A stretch of DNA of 64,000 nt from Isoptericola peretonis (GTDB lineage: Bacteria > Actinomycetota > Actinomycetes > Actinomycetales > Cellulomonadaceae), in NCBI GenBank assembly GCA_023241745.1, contig JALQCY010000002.1, positions 868,001 to 932,000 on the forward strand, given 5' to 3'. The position numbers and the translations under genes are program-made. Shown one piece after another: positions 24,764-33,103 of the stretch. The first letter of the stretch is position 1, and the number at the start of each line of letters is the position of its first letter. Under the pieces are notes generated by a model that made no database searches, was not told the origin of the DNA, and saw only the letters and a list, made by a program, of their open reading frames with translations.

Positions 24764-26245
24764 GTGACACGTGCCCCCCGCCGGACGACGGCGATCCTGG
24801 CTGCCGTCGTGGTCCTCGCCGGCCTCGGCGGCCGGGCCGCGCTCCCGGCCGCCGTCGGCGGCCCCCTCGGGGACGCGCTCTTCGCGACGCTCGTCGTCCT
24901 GCTCGTCGCGCTGGCGCTCCCCCGCACCGGTCCGTTCGTGGGCGCCGCGGTCGGTCTCGTCGTGTGCGGCGGGATCGAGGCGGCCCACCTCACGGACGTC
25001 CCCGCCCAGGTGGTCGACCGGTTCCCCGCGGCCCGCTACGTGCTCGGGACGGCGTTCACGCCCGCCGACCTGCCCTGGTACGCCGCCGGCGCGGTGGCGG
25101 GCGGCGTGCTGCTCGCGCTGGCCCGCTCCCGGTCCCGCCGCGCCCGCACCCTGCCGCGGCACGCCGGGACGGAGCTCCCCGGGCGCCGCCGGGCTGTCGT
25201 GGGATCGCTCACCGTCGTCCTGCTCGTCGCGCTCGCGGCCGCCGGCGGCGGCCTCGCCTGGACGCTGCGGGAGGAGGCCCGCGCGCTGACGACCCAGGTC
25301 GCGTCCGCACAGGCCGCGCTCGCGGACTCCGACGGCCGGGTCGCCGACGACGCCGTCCGTTCGGCGCTCGCCGCGTCGATCGACCGGGCGGAGTCGGTGC
25401 TGGCCGCCACGCCTCTGGTCGAGCGACGCCCGGGCGACGCCGACGAGGCGGGCGGACGGGTGGCGCAGGACGTGGCCGCGGTGCAGGCCTCGCGGCTGAC
25501 GTTCGCGCGGGCCGAGGTCACGAAGGCGCGCGACGCCCTGGCCCCGACCACCCGCCGGGCCGAGAAGGTCCTGGCCGCGACCGACGAGCTCGCGAAGGGC
25601 GGGCAGGACGCCGGCGAGACGCTGCGCGCGTCGTCGCGCGACGCCCTCGGGACCGCCGACGAGCTGACCTCCGAGACGCAGGACGACCGGCTCGCCACGG
25701 CGTCCCTCACGGACCTCGAGGCCGCCGCGGCGGACCTGGCCGCGCTTCGCGACGACCTGGCGGACGCGACGACGGACCTCATGACCGCGCAGGACGCCGT
25801 CGTGTGCCCCGAGCCCGACCAGGTGTGGTTCCCGCAGGCGGGCCACCTGGCCGCGAAGAGCCTCGCGCCGATCCCGTGGGCGCGGCAGTACTCGGTGCGG
25901 GCCGACGTCCTCGACGGGTTGGTCGCGCTCGACGACGCCTACCGCGCGGAGTTCGGGCAGCACCTCACCGTCAACTCCGCCTACCGCAGCTACGACCAGC
26001 AGGTGGAGGTGTACAACCCGGACGACCCGAACCCGCTGGCCGCGCCGCCCGGCTGCTCGAACCACGGCCTGGGCACCGCGATCGACATCTCCATGGGGCC
26101 CGAGGGTTTCGACGGCGCGCGCTACGCCTGGCTCAAGGAGCATGCCGAGCAGCACGGCTGGACGCACCCCGGCTGGGCGGAGCCCGACGGGCGCCTCCCC
26201 GAGCCGTGGCACTGGCAGTCGGTGAAGACGCCGACGGAGTACTGA
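24764..26245 (+). CDS. DUF2809 membrane domain fused to VanY-type D,D-carboxypeptidase
   Basis: 493 aa in three parts. Residues 1-120 hold about four membrane helices and match the DUF2809 pattern (GDALFATLVV, GGIEAAHL, RYVLGTAFTPADLPWYAAGAVAG). After an Arg-rich stretch and another helix (about 143-165) comes a long Ala/Glu/Asp-rich extracellular coiled coil (about 168-345). The C-terminus (about 345-490) is a peptidase M15B/VanY domain: SAYRSYDQQ, zinc site SNHGLGTAIDI and EPWHW. The enzyme should trim the terminal D-Ala of peptidoglycan stem peptides outside the membrane. Start GTG supported by TAAGGT upstream. Fusion of these two families is unusual. Confidence 0.87.
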   Translation: MTRAPRRTTAILAAVVVLAGLGGRAALPAAVGGPLGDALFATLVVLLVALALPRTGPFVGAAVGLVVCGGIEAAHLTDVPAQVVDRFPAARYVLGTAFTPADLPWYAAGAVAGGVLLALARSRSRRARTLPRHAGTELPGRRRAVVGSLTVVLLVALAAAGGGLAWTLREEARALTTQVASAQAALADSDGRVADDAVRSALAASIDRAESVLAATPLVERRPGDADEAGGRVAQDVAAVQASRLTFARAEVTKARDALAPTTRRAEKVLAATDELAKGGQDAGETLRASSRDALGTADELTSETQDDRLATASLTDLEAAAADLAALRDDLADATTDLMTAQDAVVCPEPDQVWFPQAGHLAAKSLAPIPWARQYSVRADVLDGLVALDDAYRAEFGQHLTVNSAYRSYDQQVEVYNPDDPNPLAAPPGCSNHGLGTAIDISMGPEGFDGARYAWLKEHAEQHGWTHPGWAEPDGRLPEPWHWQSVKTPTEY

Positions 26246-26273
26246 CCCGCGGGGCGCCGACGCGGGACGTGCG

Positions 26274-26984
26274 TCACCGCCCGCCGAGCGGGCGCACGTC
26301 GAACGGGACCTCGCGCGCGCCGACGCCGTCCCGCTCGACGCGAAGCACCGGACGGCCCGGCCGTTCGCTCACGGCCTCGACGGGCTCGCCGTCGACGAAC
26401 CGCAGCGCCGCGTACTCGTCCACCGCGTAGCCCTCCGGAAGGACCCCGGAGGCCACCCAGCCGAGGTACGCGTCGCGCCGCTCGGCCTCGCCGAGGTAGT
26501 GCGGGCAGGCACTGCCGGGCAGCAGCCCGAGGCCGTCGTCGAGCGGCGCCAGCGGGCCGAACGAGTCGGTCGACGACGCCGCGAACCAGCAGTTCATCCC
26601 GGCGCTGATGCCGGCGAGGACGGTCCCGTTCGCCGCGGCGGTGGTGAGGAGGTCCGGCAGACCGTGGCGGCGCCAGACCGCGAGCAGGTTCGCCGTCGAG
26701 CCGCCCCCGACGTACACGACGTCCTGCTCGAGCAGGACCTGCGGGTCGGTGTACCCCCACGGCTCGCGACAGAACAGCGACAGCACGGACGTGCGGGCGC
26801 GCCCGGCGAAGGCCTCCTCGAACCGGCGGGAGTACCCGTGGTCGTCCCCGCTCGCGGTCGGGACGAAGCAGACCTTCGGCGCGTCCTTGCCGGTCAGGTC
26901 GAGGAGGTGGTCGTCGATGGCCGACGAGCCGTCGTCCGACATGGAGAAGCCGCCGCCGCCGAGCGTGAGCACCGTTCCGATCAT
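26274..26984 (-). CDS. Peptidase S51 (dipeptidase E-like) family protein
   Basis: 236 aa. Class I glutamine-amidotransferase-like fold with the nucleophile elbow GISAGMNCW (Ser of the S51 family), preceded by VYVGGGSTANLLAVWR and N-terminal LTLGGGGFSM. HYLGEAERRDAYLGW supplies a candidate catalytic His. Dipeptidase E cleaves N-terminal Asp dipeptides; cyanophycinases are relatives. Here the peptidase E group fits the length best. ATG start with TAGGGT 6 nt upstream. Divergent from the zinc metallopeptidase with a large inverted repeat between them. Confidence 0.87.
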   Translation of the reverse strand: MIGTVLTLGGGGFSMSDDGSSAIDDHLLDLTGKDAPKVCFVPTASGDDHGYSRRFEEAFAGRARTSVLSLFCREPWGYTDPQVLLEQDVVYVGGGSTANLLAVWRRHGLPDLLTTAAANGTVLAGISAGMNCWFAASSTDSFGPLAPLDDGLGLLPGSACPHYLGEAERRDAYLGWVASGVLPEGYAVDEYAALRFVDGEPVEAVSERPGRPVLRVERDGVGAREVPFDVRPLGGR

Positions 26985-26990
26985 GCCCGC

Positions 26991-26996
26991 ACCCTA
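26991..26996 (-). promoter_or_regulatory. Leaderless -10 box for the S51 peptidase gene
   Basis: TAGGGT on the minus strand, 6 nt before the ATG at 26984. Confidence 0.5.
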
Positions 26997-27004
26997 GGGA
27001 ACGA

Positions 27005-27044
27005 CGGCGTCGGACGCCCGTCCTTTCACGGGCGTCCGACGCCG
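27005..27044. promoter_or_regulatory. 16-bp perfect inverted repeat in a divergent promoter region
   Basis: Arms 27005-27020 and 27029-27044 with an 8-nt spacer (tcctttca). It lies between the two divergent -10 boxes, so each arm covers the place where one -35 box should be. It looks like a terminator hairpin, but neither flanking gene ends here. A shared operator is the better reading. Confidence 0.6.
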
Positions 27045-27052
27045 GCCCGACC

Positions 27053-27058
27053 TACCGT
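27053..27058 (+). promoter_or_regulatory. Leaderless -10 box for the zinc metallopeptidase gene
   Basis: TACCGT followed by 6 nt and the GTG at 27065. Confidence 0.5.
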
Positions 27059-27064
27059 GAGCAC

Positions 27065-27967
27065 GTGACCTTCACCGAGGGGGGCCAGTTCGAAGGCGGT
27101 CGCGTCCGCAAGGGCGGGCGGCGTGGTGCGGTCGTGGGCGGCGGCCTCGGCGCGATCGTCGTCGCGCTGCTGGTCGTCTTCCTCGGCGGCGGTGACCTCG
27201 GCCAGCTCACCGGGGCCCTCGGCGGCGCGGTCCAGCAGGACGCGGGCCTGCCCGCCGGCGAGGGGCAGGAACAGTACGTCGACGACTGCACGGCCCAGGA
27301 GGCGAACACGAGCCGCGAGTGCCGGCTCTCGGCCACCGTGCAGTCGCTGGACGCCTACTGGGGGCGGGTGCTGCCGGAGCAGGCCGGGGTCGAGTACGAG
27401 CTGCCGCCGGTCGAGAGCTTCTCCGGGTCGACCACGACCGGCTGCGGCGCGGCGTCGAGCGCGACGGGCCCGTTCTACTGCCCGCCCGACCGGACGGTGT
27501 ACGTGGACCTGTCGTTCTTCGACCAGCTCGGCTCGCAGTTCGGCGCCCAGGGCGGTCCGCTCGCCGAGGAGTACGTCGTGGCGCACGAGGTGGGCCATCA
27601 CGTGGAGCAGCTCGTCGGCGCCATGGACGCCGCCGACCGGGGCGGCAGCGGCCCGGAGTCCGACTCGGTCCGCATCGAGCTGATGGCCGACTGCCTGGCC
27701 GGCATGTGGGCCGGGTCCGCCGCGACCGAGGTCGACCCCGACACCGGCGTGACGTTCCTCGAACCCATCACGCCGGCCCGCCTGCGCGAGGCGCTGGACG
27801 CCGCCGCGGCGGTCGGCGACGACCGCATCCAGCAGCGGGCCACCGGGCAGGTCAGCCCCGAGGGCTTCACCCACGGCACCTCCGAGCAGCGGGTGCGCTG
27901 GTTCACCACCGGGTACGAAGGCGGCACGCTGGACGACTGCGACGCCCTGTCCGCGCGGACGCTCTGA
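27065..27967 (+). CDS. Putative neutral zinc metallopeptidase (YpfJ family)
   Basis: 300 aa. Gly/Arg-rich cytosolic start (TFTEGGQFEGGRVRKGG), one membrane helix (about 21-41), then an extracellular zincin domain with HEVGHHVEQL (HExxH zinc and catalytic motif) and CPPDRTVYVDLSFFDQL. DSVRIELMADCLAGMWAG supplies the downstream Glu region. This is the PF04228 family; substrates are unknown. GTG start with TACCGT 6 nt upstream. Shares its control region with the divergent S51 peptidase, so both proteolytic functions may be co-regulated. Confidence 0.9.
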   Translation: MTFTEGGQFEGGRVRKGGRRGAVVGGGLGAIVVALLVVFLGGGDLGQLTGALGGAVQQDAGLPAGEGQEQYVDDCTAQEANTSRECRLSATVQSLDAYWGRVLPEQAGVEYELPPVESFSGSTTTGCGAASSATGPFYCPPDRTVYVDLSFFDQLGSQFGAQGGPLAEEYVVAHEVGHHVEQLVGAMDAADRGGSGPESDSVRIELMADCLAGMWAGSAATEVDPDTGVTFLEPITPARLREALDAAAAVGDDRIQQRATGQVSPEGFTHGTSEQRVRWFTTGYEGGTLDDCDALSARTL

Positions 27968-28002
27968 TCCGCCTCCCGGCTGCGTCTTCCCAGGCTGGAC
28001 CC

Positions 28003-28008
28003 TACGAT
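28003..28008 (+). promoter_or_regulatory. Leaderless -10 box for the ATP-grasp operon
   Basis: TACGAT followed by 6 nt and the ATG at 28015; drives the ATP-grasp/GT2/anchored-protein unit. Confidence 0.5.
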
Positions 28009-28014
28009 CCGACC

Positions 28015-28926
28015 ATGGGTGACGCGCCGCGACAGCACACGATCCTCGTGACGGGTGCGGCCGGACCCGCGGGCCGAGCCCTCGGCGTCCAGTTCGCCCG
28101 CCGCAGCGAGACCGGCCGCCCGCGGGTCGTCGGGGCCGACCTCGCCCCCGCCCCGATGCCGGGATACGACGTCGTGGAGGCCGCGCCCGCCGCCGCGGAC
28201 CCCGCGTACGACGCCGGCACGCTCGACCTGCTGCGCCGGCACCGGCCGCGCCTCGTCGTGCCGACCGTCTCCGACGAGCTGCCGCGGCTCGCGGTGCTCG
28301 TCGCCGCGGCCGGCCTCGGACGGTCCGTCGTGCTGTCCGCCCCGGGCCCCACCGCCGTCGCCGCGGACAAGCTCCTCACCATGTGGGCCCTGGAGCGTCG
28401 CGGCGTGTCCGTGCCCCGGCACCTGCCGGCCGACGCGCTGGGCTCGGCCGCCGAGGCCCTGGCCTGGGGCGACGGCCCGGTCGTCGTCAAGCCGCGCGTG
28501 GCCCGCGGAGGGCGGGGCGTGCACGTCGTCGAGTACCCCGCCGACCCGGCGTGGGCGGGGGTCGACGGGTCCTGGGTGGTGCAGGCCTTCGCACCCGGCA
28601 CCGAGTACAGCCCGCAGGTCTACCGCTCCCCCACCGACGGTCGCTGCACCGTCGTCGTGCTCGAGAAGACCGGGCGCAAGGAAGGGCGGGTCGGCAACGC
28701 GACCACGGTGGAGCGACTGGACCCCGGGGAGGCGGACGACGTGGCCAAGCTCGCAGCCCGTACCGCGGAGGCGCTCGACCTCGTGGGACCGCTCGACATG
28801 GACGTCCGGCGCCTGGCCGACGGCACGCCGGTGGTCCTGGAGGTCAACTCCCGGTTCGGGGCCGTCTCCGCGGACGCACCCGAGCTGCTCGACGCCGTCC
28901 TCGACGAGTGGTCGGGCCCGGCGTGA
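28015..28926 (+). CDS. ATP-grasp carboxylate ligase-like protein
   Basis: 303 aa. N-terminal Rossmann-like preATP-grasp domain (ILVTGAAGPAGRALG, residues 10-24). ATP-grasp follows with DKLLTMWALERRGV (118-131), VVVKPRVARGGRGVHV (156-171), and metal-binding acids in PLDMDVRR and LEVNSRFG (259-282). The layout resembles CarB-type/PylC-like ligases that join a carboxylate to an amine or other nucleophile via an acyl phosphate. No carbamoyl-phosphate synthase partner is present, so it is not CarB itself. Its stop overlaps the GT2 start (GTGA at 28923-28926). Substrate unknown; may modify the sugar or glycan made by the locus. Confidence 0.85.
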   Translation: MGDAPRQHTILVTGAAGPAGRALGVQFARRSETGRPRVVGADLAPAPMPGYDVVEAAPAAADPAYDAGTLDLLRRHRPRLVVPTVSDELPRLAVLVAAAGLGRSVVLSAPGPTAVAADKLLTMWALERRGVSVPRHLPADALGSAAEALAWGDGPVVVKPRVARGGRGVHVVEYPADPAWAGVDGSWVVQAFAPGTEYSPQVYRSPTDGRCTVVVLEKTGRKEGRVGNATTVERLDPGEADDVAKLAARTAEALDLVGPLDMDVRRLADGTPVVLEVNSRFGAVSADAPELLDAVLDEWSGPA

Positions 28927-30197
28927 CCTCGGTCCTCGCCGCGCTCGTCCTCGTCCTCGGGCTCTCCCTCCTGGTCGTGGGAGTGGTCCGCCTCCTGTTC
29001 GTCCCGGCCGCCCTCGTGTTCGAGGCGCGGCGCCGGCGGGACGTCCCCGGGCCCGCCGGGTGCGGCCCCGAGTTCTCCGAGGCTCCACTGGTGAGCGTCG
29101 TCATCCCTGCCTTCCAGGAGGCCGTGGTCATCGAGAACTGCGTGCGCTCGGTGCTGCGCAGCGCGCATCCCGCGCTCGAGGTGGTCTGCGTCGACGACGG
29201 CTCGTCCGACGACACCTTCGAGCGGATGCAGCGGCTCGCCGCCGAGCACCCGCAGGTGCGGGCGCTGCGCCAGGAGAACGCCGGGAAGGGGGCCGCGCTC
29301 AACACCGGGATCGCCGCGGCGCGGGGCGACGTGCTGGTGCTCGTCGACGCCGACGGCCTGTTCCGCCCCGACACCGTCACGCGCCTCCTGCGCGGGTTCC
29401 GCGACCCGCGGGTCGGGGCGGTCTGCGGCAACGACCGCCCCGTCAACCTCGACCGCGTGCAGACCCGCCTGCTGTCCCTCATCAGCCATGTCGGCACCGG
29501 ACTCATGCGCCGCGCCCTCGACGTGCTCGGGTGCCTGCCCGTGGTGTCCGGGAACATCGGCGCGTTCCGCCGCGAGGCCCTCGAGCGCGTCGGCCCGCTC
29601 CGCTCCGACACGCTGGGCGAGGACCTGGAGCTGACCTGGCGCATGCACCGTGAGGGCTACCGCGTGACGTTCGCCCCCGACGCGCTGGTGTACGCGGAGT
29701 CCCCGTCGACGGTGCGGGGTCTCTGGCGGCAGCGGGTCCGGTGGGCCCGAGGGCTGCTCCAGGTCACCGCCATGCACCGGACGATGGTGGGCAACCCGCG
29801 GTACGGAGGCTTCGGGATGTACCTGGTGTACAACACGGCCACGCAGATCGTCGCGCCGTTCGTCCAGGTGCTCGCCGTGATGGCGCTCGCGGCGCTGGTG
29901 CTCGTCGACGGGCCCTCCTGGGTGCCGTCGACCTTGTGGGCGTGGATTCTCCTGCTGGGGATTCCCCTGTCCCTCGGGCTCCTGCTGCTGGCGGTGCTGC
30001 TCGACCGCGCGCCGGGCGACCTCCGGCAGCTGTGGACGCTTCCCCTGTGGCCCGTCTACTCGACGATGATGACCCTCGTGCTGCTCGACGCGGCGCGTCT
30101 CGAGCTGGGGAACGCGGAGAACCGATGGAACAAGCTGGACCGCAGCGGGACGGTGTCGGTGAGCGGCCTCGTCGACGACGATGGCCCTGGCTCCTGA
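28923..30197 (+). CDS. Processive GT2 family membrane glycosyltransferase
   Basis: 424 aa. One N-terminal membrane helix (4-26), a cytosolic GT-A domain, then three or so C-terminal helices (about 305-400). Catalytic marks: DDGSSDD (91-97), DxD as VDADG (141-145), GED catalytic base (232-234) and QRVRW (270-274). These are the features of processive synthases such as PgaC/IcaA, hyaluronan and cellulose synthases, which polymerise and extrude a beta-linked glycan. Sugar specificity is not readable from sequence; the neighbouring PIG-L deacetylase suggests an N-acetylated sugar. GTG start overlaps the ATP-grasp stop. The 3' end overlaps the next gene by 73 bp in another frame. Confidence 0.88.
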   Translation: MTSVLAALVLVLGLSLLVVGVVRLLFVPAALVFEARRRRDVPGPAGCGPEFSEAPLVSVVIPAFQEAVVIENCVRSVLRSAHPALEVVCVDDGSSDDTFERMQRLAAEHPQVRALRQENAGKGAALNTGIAAARGDVLVLVDADGLFRPDTVTRLLRGFRDPRVGAVCGNDRPVNLDRVQTRLLSLISHVGTGLMRRALDVLGCLPVVSGNIGAFRREALERVGPLRSDTLGEDLELTWRMHREGYRVTFAPDALVYAESPSTVRGLWRQRVRWARGLLQVTAMHRTMVGNPRYGGFGMYLVYNTATQIVAPFVQVLAVMALAALVLVDGPSWVPSTLWAWILLLGIPLSLGLLLLAVLLDRAPGDLRQLWTLPLWPVYSTMMTLVLLDAARLELGNAENRWNKLDRSGTVSVSGLVDDDGPGS

Positions 30198-31360
30198 CGG
30201 TGGTCGTCGCGCTCGGCGCCGCGGTCGCCGCGGCCGTCCTGGTCGCCCGTCCGTGGCAGGACGTCCCCCCGATCCTGCGCCCCGCCGAGCCGCCGCCGGC
30301 GGAGCGCTCCGTCAGCGTCGACTTCGGCATCGTGACCGACCCGAGCACGAACTGGTCCGCGGTCGACCGTCGCCTCGACGCCGCGGGGGCGAACGGCGTC
30401 GACCTCAACGCAGGACGGGTCGAGTTCACCGCGTTCGACTGGCCGGCACACCCAGAGGTGGCCGCGGAGCCCGGCACCGACCATCTCGCCCGCGCCGCCC
30501 GCGCCCTGCACGAGTCCGCGGGCGACGCGCCCCGGCAGATCGGGCTCATCGTCGACGCCTACGTCCCCGCGTGGATCACGGAAGACCCGTCCGTCGCCGG
30601 CGTCGCCGTCGACGGCACCCGCGCGGAGTACCAGGCCTCGGCCTCCGCGCTGGCCCACGGCGAGGTCGGCGACCGGCTGGTCGAGTACGTGGCCGCGCTC
30701 GGGGAGCGGTACGACCCGAGCCGGATCGCGGTGACCGAGCTGTTCCTCAACCGGTACAGCTTCGGTGACGACGACCTCGAGCTGTACCGCGAGATGACGG
30801 GCGCCGACGACTGGCCGCGCGACGCCGACGGCGAGATCGACGAGGACGCCCCCGAGCTGGGGGCGTGGCGTTCGGAGGTGCTGGCGGGCCTGCTGGCGCG
30901 GATGCGCGCGGCGCTCGACGAGGTCCGGGACGGCGAGGGCACGCAGATCGAGCTCGCGGCGGACGTGCGCGTCGACTGGGACGACCCGGCCGCCGGGGCG
31001 CCGTCGAGCGGGCACGACTACGAGATCCTGCTCGGCGCGGCCGACCGGCTGGTGGTGTGGGCCTACGTGGGGCCCCGGGACCGGACGCCCGCGGACGTCG
31101 AACGGCTCACCGCGAGCCTGGCGGAGGCCGGGTTCGACATGAGGCGCTTCACGGTGTCGGTGGGACTCTGGGCCGGGTCGGCCGACGCGGATCCCCCGCA
31201 GGCGATCTCGCCCGCGCTGATGGCCGAGACGATCGAGGCGTCGACGACGCACGGCGTCGAGGACGTCAACGTCACGCCGCTGTCCCACCTGTCCGCGGGC
31301 CGCTGGGCCGCGCTCCGGTCGGTGTGGGGCGCCTCGACCGCACCGACGCCGACCCCCTGA
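30125..31360 (+). CDS. Membrane-anchored extracellular protein, possible TIM-barrel glycoside hydrolase-like
   Basis: 411 aa. The N-terminus is Arg-rich then hydrophobic (RPRRRRWPWLLTVVVALGAA, about 14-43), giving a signal anchor with the rest outside. The body alternates beta-strand and helix (SVDFGIVTDPSTNW, GVDLNAGRVEFTAFDW, QIGLIVDAYVPAW, RIAVTELFLNRYSFGDDDL, QIELAADVRVDW, DRLVVWAYVG, RFTVSVGLW), which reads like a (beta/alpha)8 barrel. Several acidic residues at strand ends could be catalytic. I do not recognise the family. The ATG at 30125 has GGAG upstream and yields the signal anchor. It begins 73 bp inside the GT2 gene, so the two are co-transcribed. Comparable synthase loci carry a glycan hydrolase at this position, but that role is inference. 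Confidence 0.75.
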   Translation: MEQAGPQRDGVGERPRRRRWPWLLTVVVALGAAVAAAVLVARPWQDVPPILRPAEPPPAERSVSVDFGIVTDPSTNWSAVDRRLDAAGANGVDLNAGRVEFTAFDWPAHPEVAAEPGTDHLARAARALHESAGDAPRQIGLIVDAYVPAWITEDPSVAGVAVDGTRAEYQASASALAHGEVGDRLVEYVAALGERYDPSRIAVTELFLNRYSFGDDDLELYREMTGADDWPRDADGEIDEDAPELGAWRSEVLAGLLARMRAALDEVRDGEGTQIELAADVRVDWDDPAAGAPSSGHDYEILLGAADRLVVWAYVGPRDRTPADVERLTASLAEAGFDMRRFTVSVGLWAGSADADPPQAISPALMAETIEASTTHGVEDVNVTPLSHLSAGRWAALRSVWGASTAPTPTP

Positions 31361-31363
31361 GGG

Positions 31364-33103
31364 TCACTCCTGGGCGGCGTTCGGCGGCTGCAGGTCGGGC
31401 AGCGTGACGTCGACCTCCGTGCCCTGACCCGGCTCGCTGCGGATGATCATCAGGCCACCGTGGTGCTGCACGATCTGGTTCACGAGCGCCAGGCCCAGGC
31501 CGGCCCCCCGGACATGGCGGCGGCGGGTGTCCCGGGAGCGGTAGAAGCGCTCGGTGACCCGGCCGAGCTCGTCCGCCGAGATGCCGAAGCCCTCGTCGAC
31601 CACGTGGAGCCGGGCGAGCCGCGAGCCCGCCGGGGTCGCCCCCCTGGTGACGGTGATCCGCACCGTTCCGCCGCGCCGGCTGTACTTGACGGCGTTGCTG
31701 AGGAGGTTGTCGACCACCTGTCCCAGCCGTTCCGCGTCCGAGACGAGCGGCACCGCCGGGTCGCCGTCCACCACGACCTCGACCCCCGCCGCCCCCGCCG
31801 CCGGGACCACGCTGGTGACCGCGTCCTGCACGACCCGGACCACGTCCACGTCGTCGGCGGTCAGCGCATAGGATCCCGAGACGATCTGAGCGCTCGTCAG
31901 CAGGTCGTCGACCAGCGTGCGCAGGCGGCGGGCGTTGCGCTCGACGACCGCCAGGTAATCCCGCTGCTCGGGGTCGAGCCGGTCGCCCTCCATCCGCAAC
32001 AGGTCGAGGTAGCCGAGGATGGACCCGAGCGGGGTGCGGAGCTCGTGGCTCACCAGCCCGATGAACTCGTCCTGCGTGCGACGCTCCTCGTACCGGGCGG
32101 TGACGTCCGTGAGGACCACCAGGTAGCCCGCCGGGAGCTCGGGATCGCGCCCTGACAGCGCGGGACGCTCGGTCACCGTGAGCTCCACCTGGCGTCGTGC
32201 GCCGTCAGGCAGCACGACCTCCCAGTCCTCCCTGTGCATCTCCCCCTCGATCGCCCGGCCCAGAACCACCCGGTTGGCGGCGTCGGCCGCCCGGGGGGCA
32301 CCGGGTTCCGCGAGCCGGGCGGCGAGCGCGGCGGCGGAGACCAGCCCCGCCACGTCACCGCCCACCAGCTCGCTCACGGCGCGCCCGACGATCCGCTCGG
32401 TCCCCGGGCTGGCGAGCACGACCCGGCCGGCGAAGTCCGTGGCGACGAACCCCTGCTCCGTCGCGGCGTCGAGGATCCCCTGCAGGGTGTCCCGCGAGTC
32501 ACGCAGGTTCCGGGCCGCGAGGGCGAGGTCGTCTCGAGCCCGTTCGAGCTGGCGGGCCTGCCCGCGGGCGACGCCGACGATCCCGTGGGCGCCGACGGCC
32601 ACGAACCCGATGATGAGCAGACTCACCGCGGCGTGCAGGGCAGGGGGCACCCGGTCGACGACCGCGCCGGGCAGGAGGGCGGGGACGAAGAGCACGACGG
32701 CCGAGCCCAGCAGCGCGGCGGCCAGGCCTCCGACCCCCGGCTGCAGGGCGAGGCTCACCACGGGCAGGAACAGCAGCATGTCGAGACTTCCCAGCGGCAG
32801 GCCCGACCCGATCTCGAGCAGGCCGACGGCGAGAATCTGCGCGAGCGGGAGCACGTACCGCCAACCCTGCGCCCATCGCTCCCATCGGCCGACGCTGCCG
32901 GCGACCTGGACGGCGACGACGAACAGGCCGGAGGTCGCCAGGAGCACCGGTGAGTCCTCGAACCTGTCGAAGACCAGGTAGACGAGCACGACGGCGACCG
33001 ACACCGTGCCCGGCAGCTGTCGCAGGCCGACGGCGTCGTCGGAGAACCATGCCGCCACGACGCGGTCGTACGTGTCCTGGAGGCGACGAGCGCCACCGGA
33101 CAT
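31364..33103 (-). CDS. Membrane sensor histidine kinase with PAS domain
   Basis: 579 aa. Five or six membrane helices (about 32-180) form a MASE-like input with little extracellular loop. A coiled coil (about 182-210) leads to a PAS domain (about 205-335, GILDAATEQGFVATDFAGRVVLASPG). HisKA follows with the phosphorylated His in VSHELRTPLGS (His 353), then HATPase with N box VDNLLSNAVKYS, G1 VVDEGFGIS and G2 GAGLGLALV. ATG start at 33103 overlaps the response-regulator stop (TGATG), so kinase and regulator are coupled. The gene stops 3 nt from the convergent glycan-related operon. It should phosphorylate Asp57 of the PIG-L response regulator. Confidence 0.92.
   Translation of the reverse strand: MSGGARRLQDTYDRVVAAWFSDDAVGLRQLPGTVSVAVVLVYLVFDRFEDSPVLLATSGLFVVAVQVAGSVGRWERWAQGWRYVLPLAQILAVGLLEIGSGLPLGSLDMLLFLPVVSLALQPGVGGLAAALLGSAVVLFVPALLPGAVVDRVPPALHAAVSLLIIGFVAVGAHGIVGVARGQARQLERARDDLALAARNLRDSRDTLQGILDAATEQGFVATDFAGRVVLASPGTERIVGRAVSELVGGDVAGLVSAAALAARLAEPGAPRAADAANRVVLGRAIEGEMHREDWEVVLPDGARRQVELTVTERPALSGRDPELPAGYLVVLTDVTARYEERRTQDEFIGLVSHELRTPLGSILGYLDLLRMEGDRLDPEQRDYLAVVERNARRLRTLVDDLLTSAQIVSGSYALTADDVDVVRVVQDAVTSVVPAAGAAGVEVVVDGDPAVPLVSDAERLGQVVDNLLSNAVKYSRRGGTVRITVTRGATPAGSRLARLHVVDEGFGISADELGRVTERFYRSRDTRRRHVRGAGLGLALVNQIVQHHGGLMIIRSEPGQGTEVDVTLPDLQPPNAAQE

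Noticed and set aside
28015..28926. ATP-grasp protein as carbamoyl-phosphate synthase large subunit
   Set aside because: Only about 300 residues and one ATP-grasp domain; no glutaminase partner.
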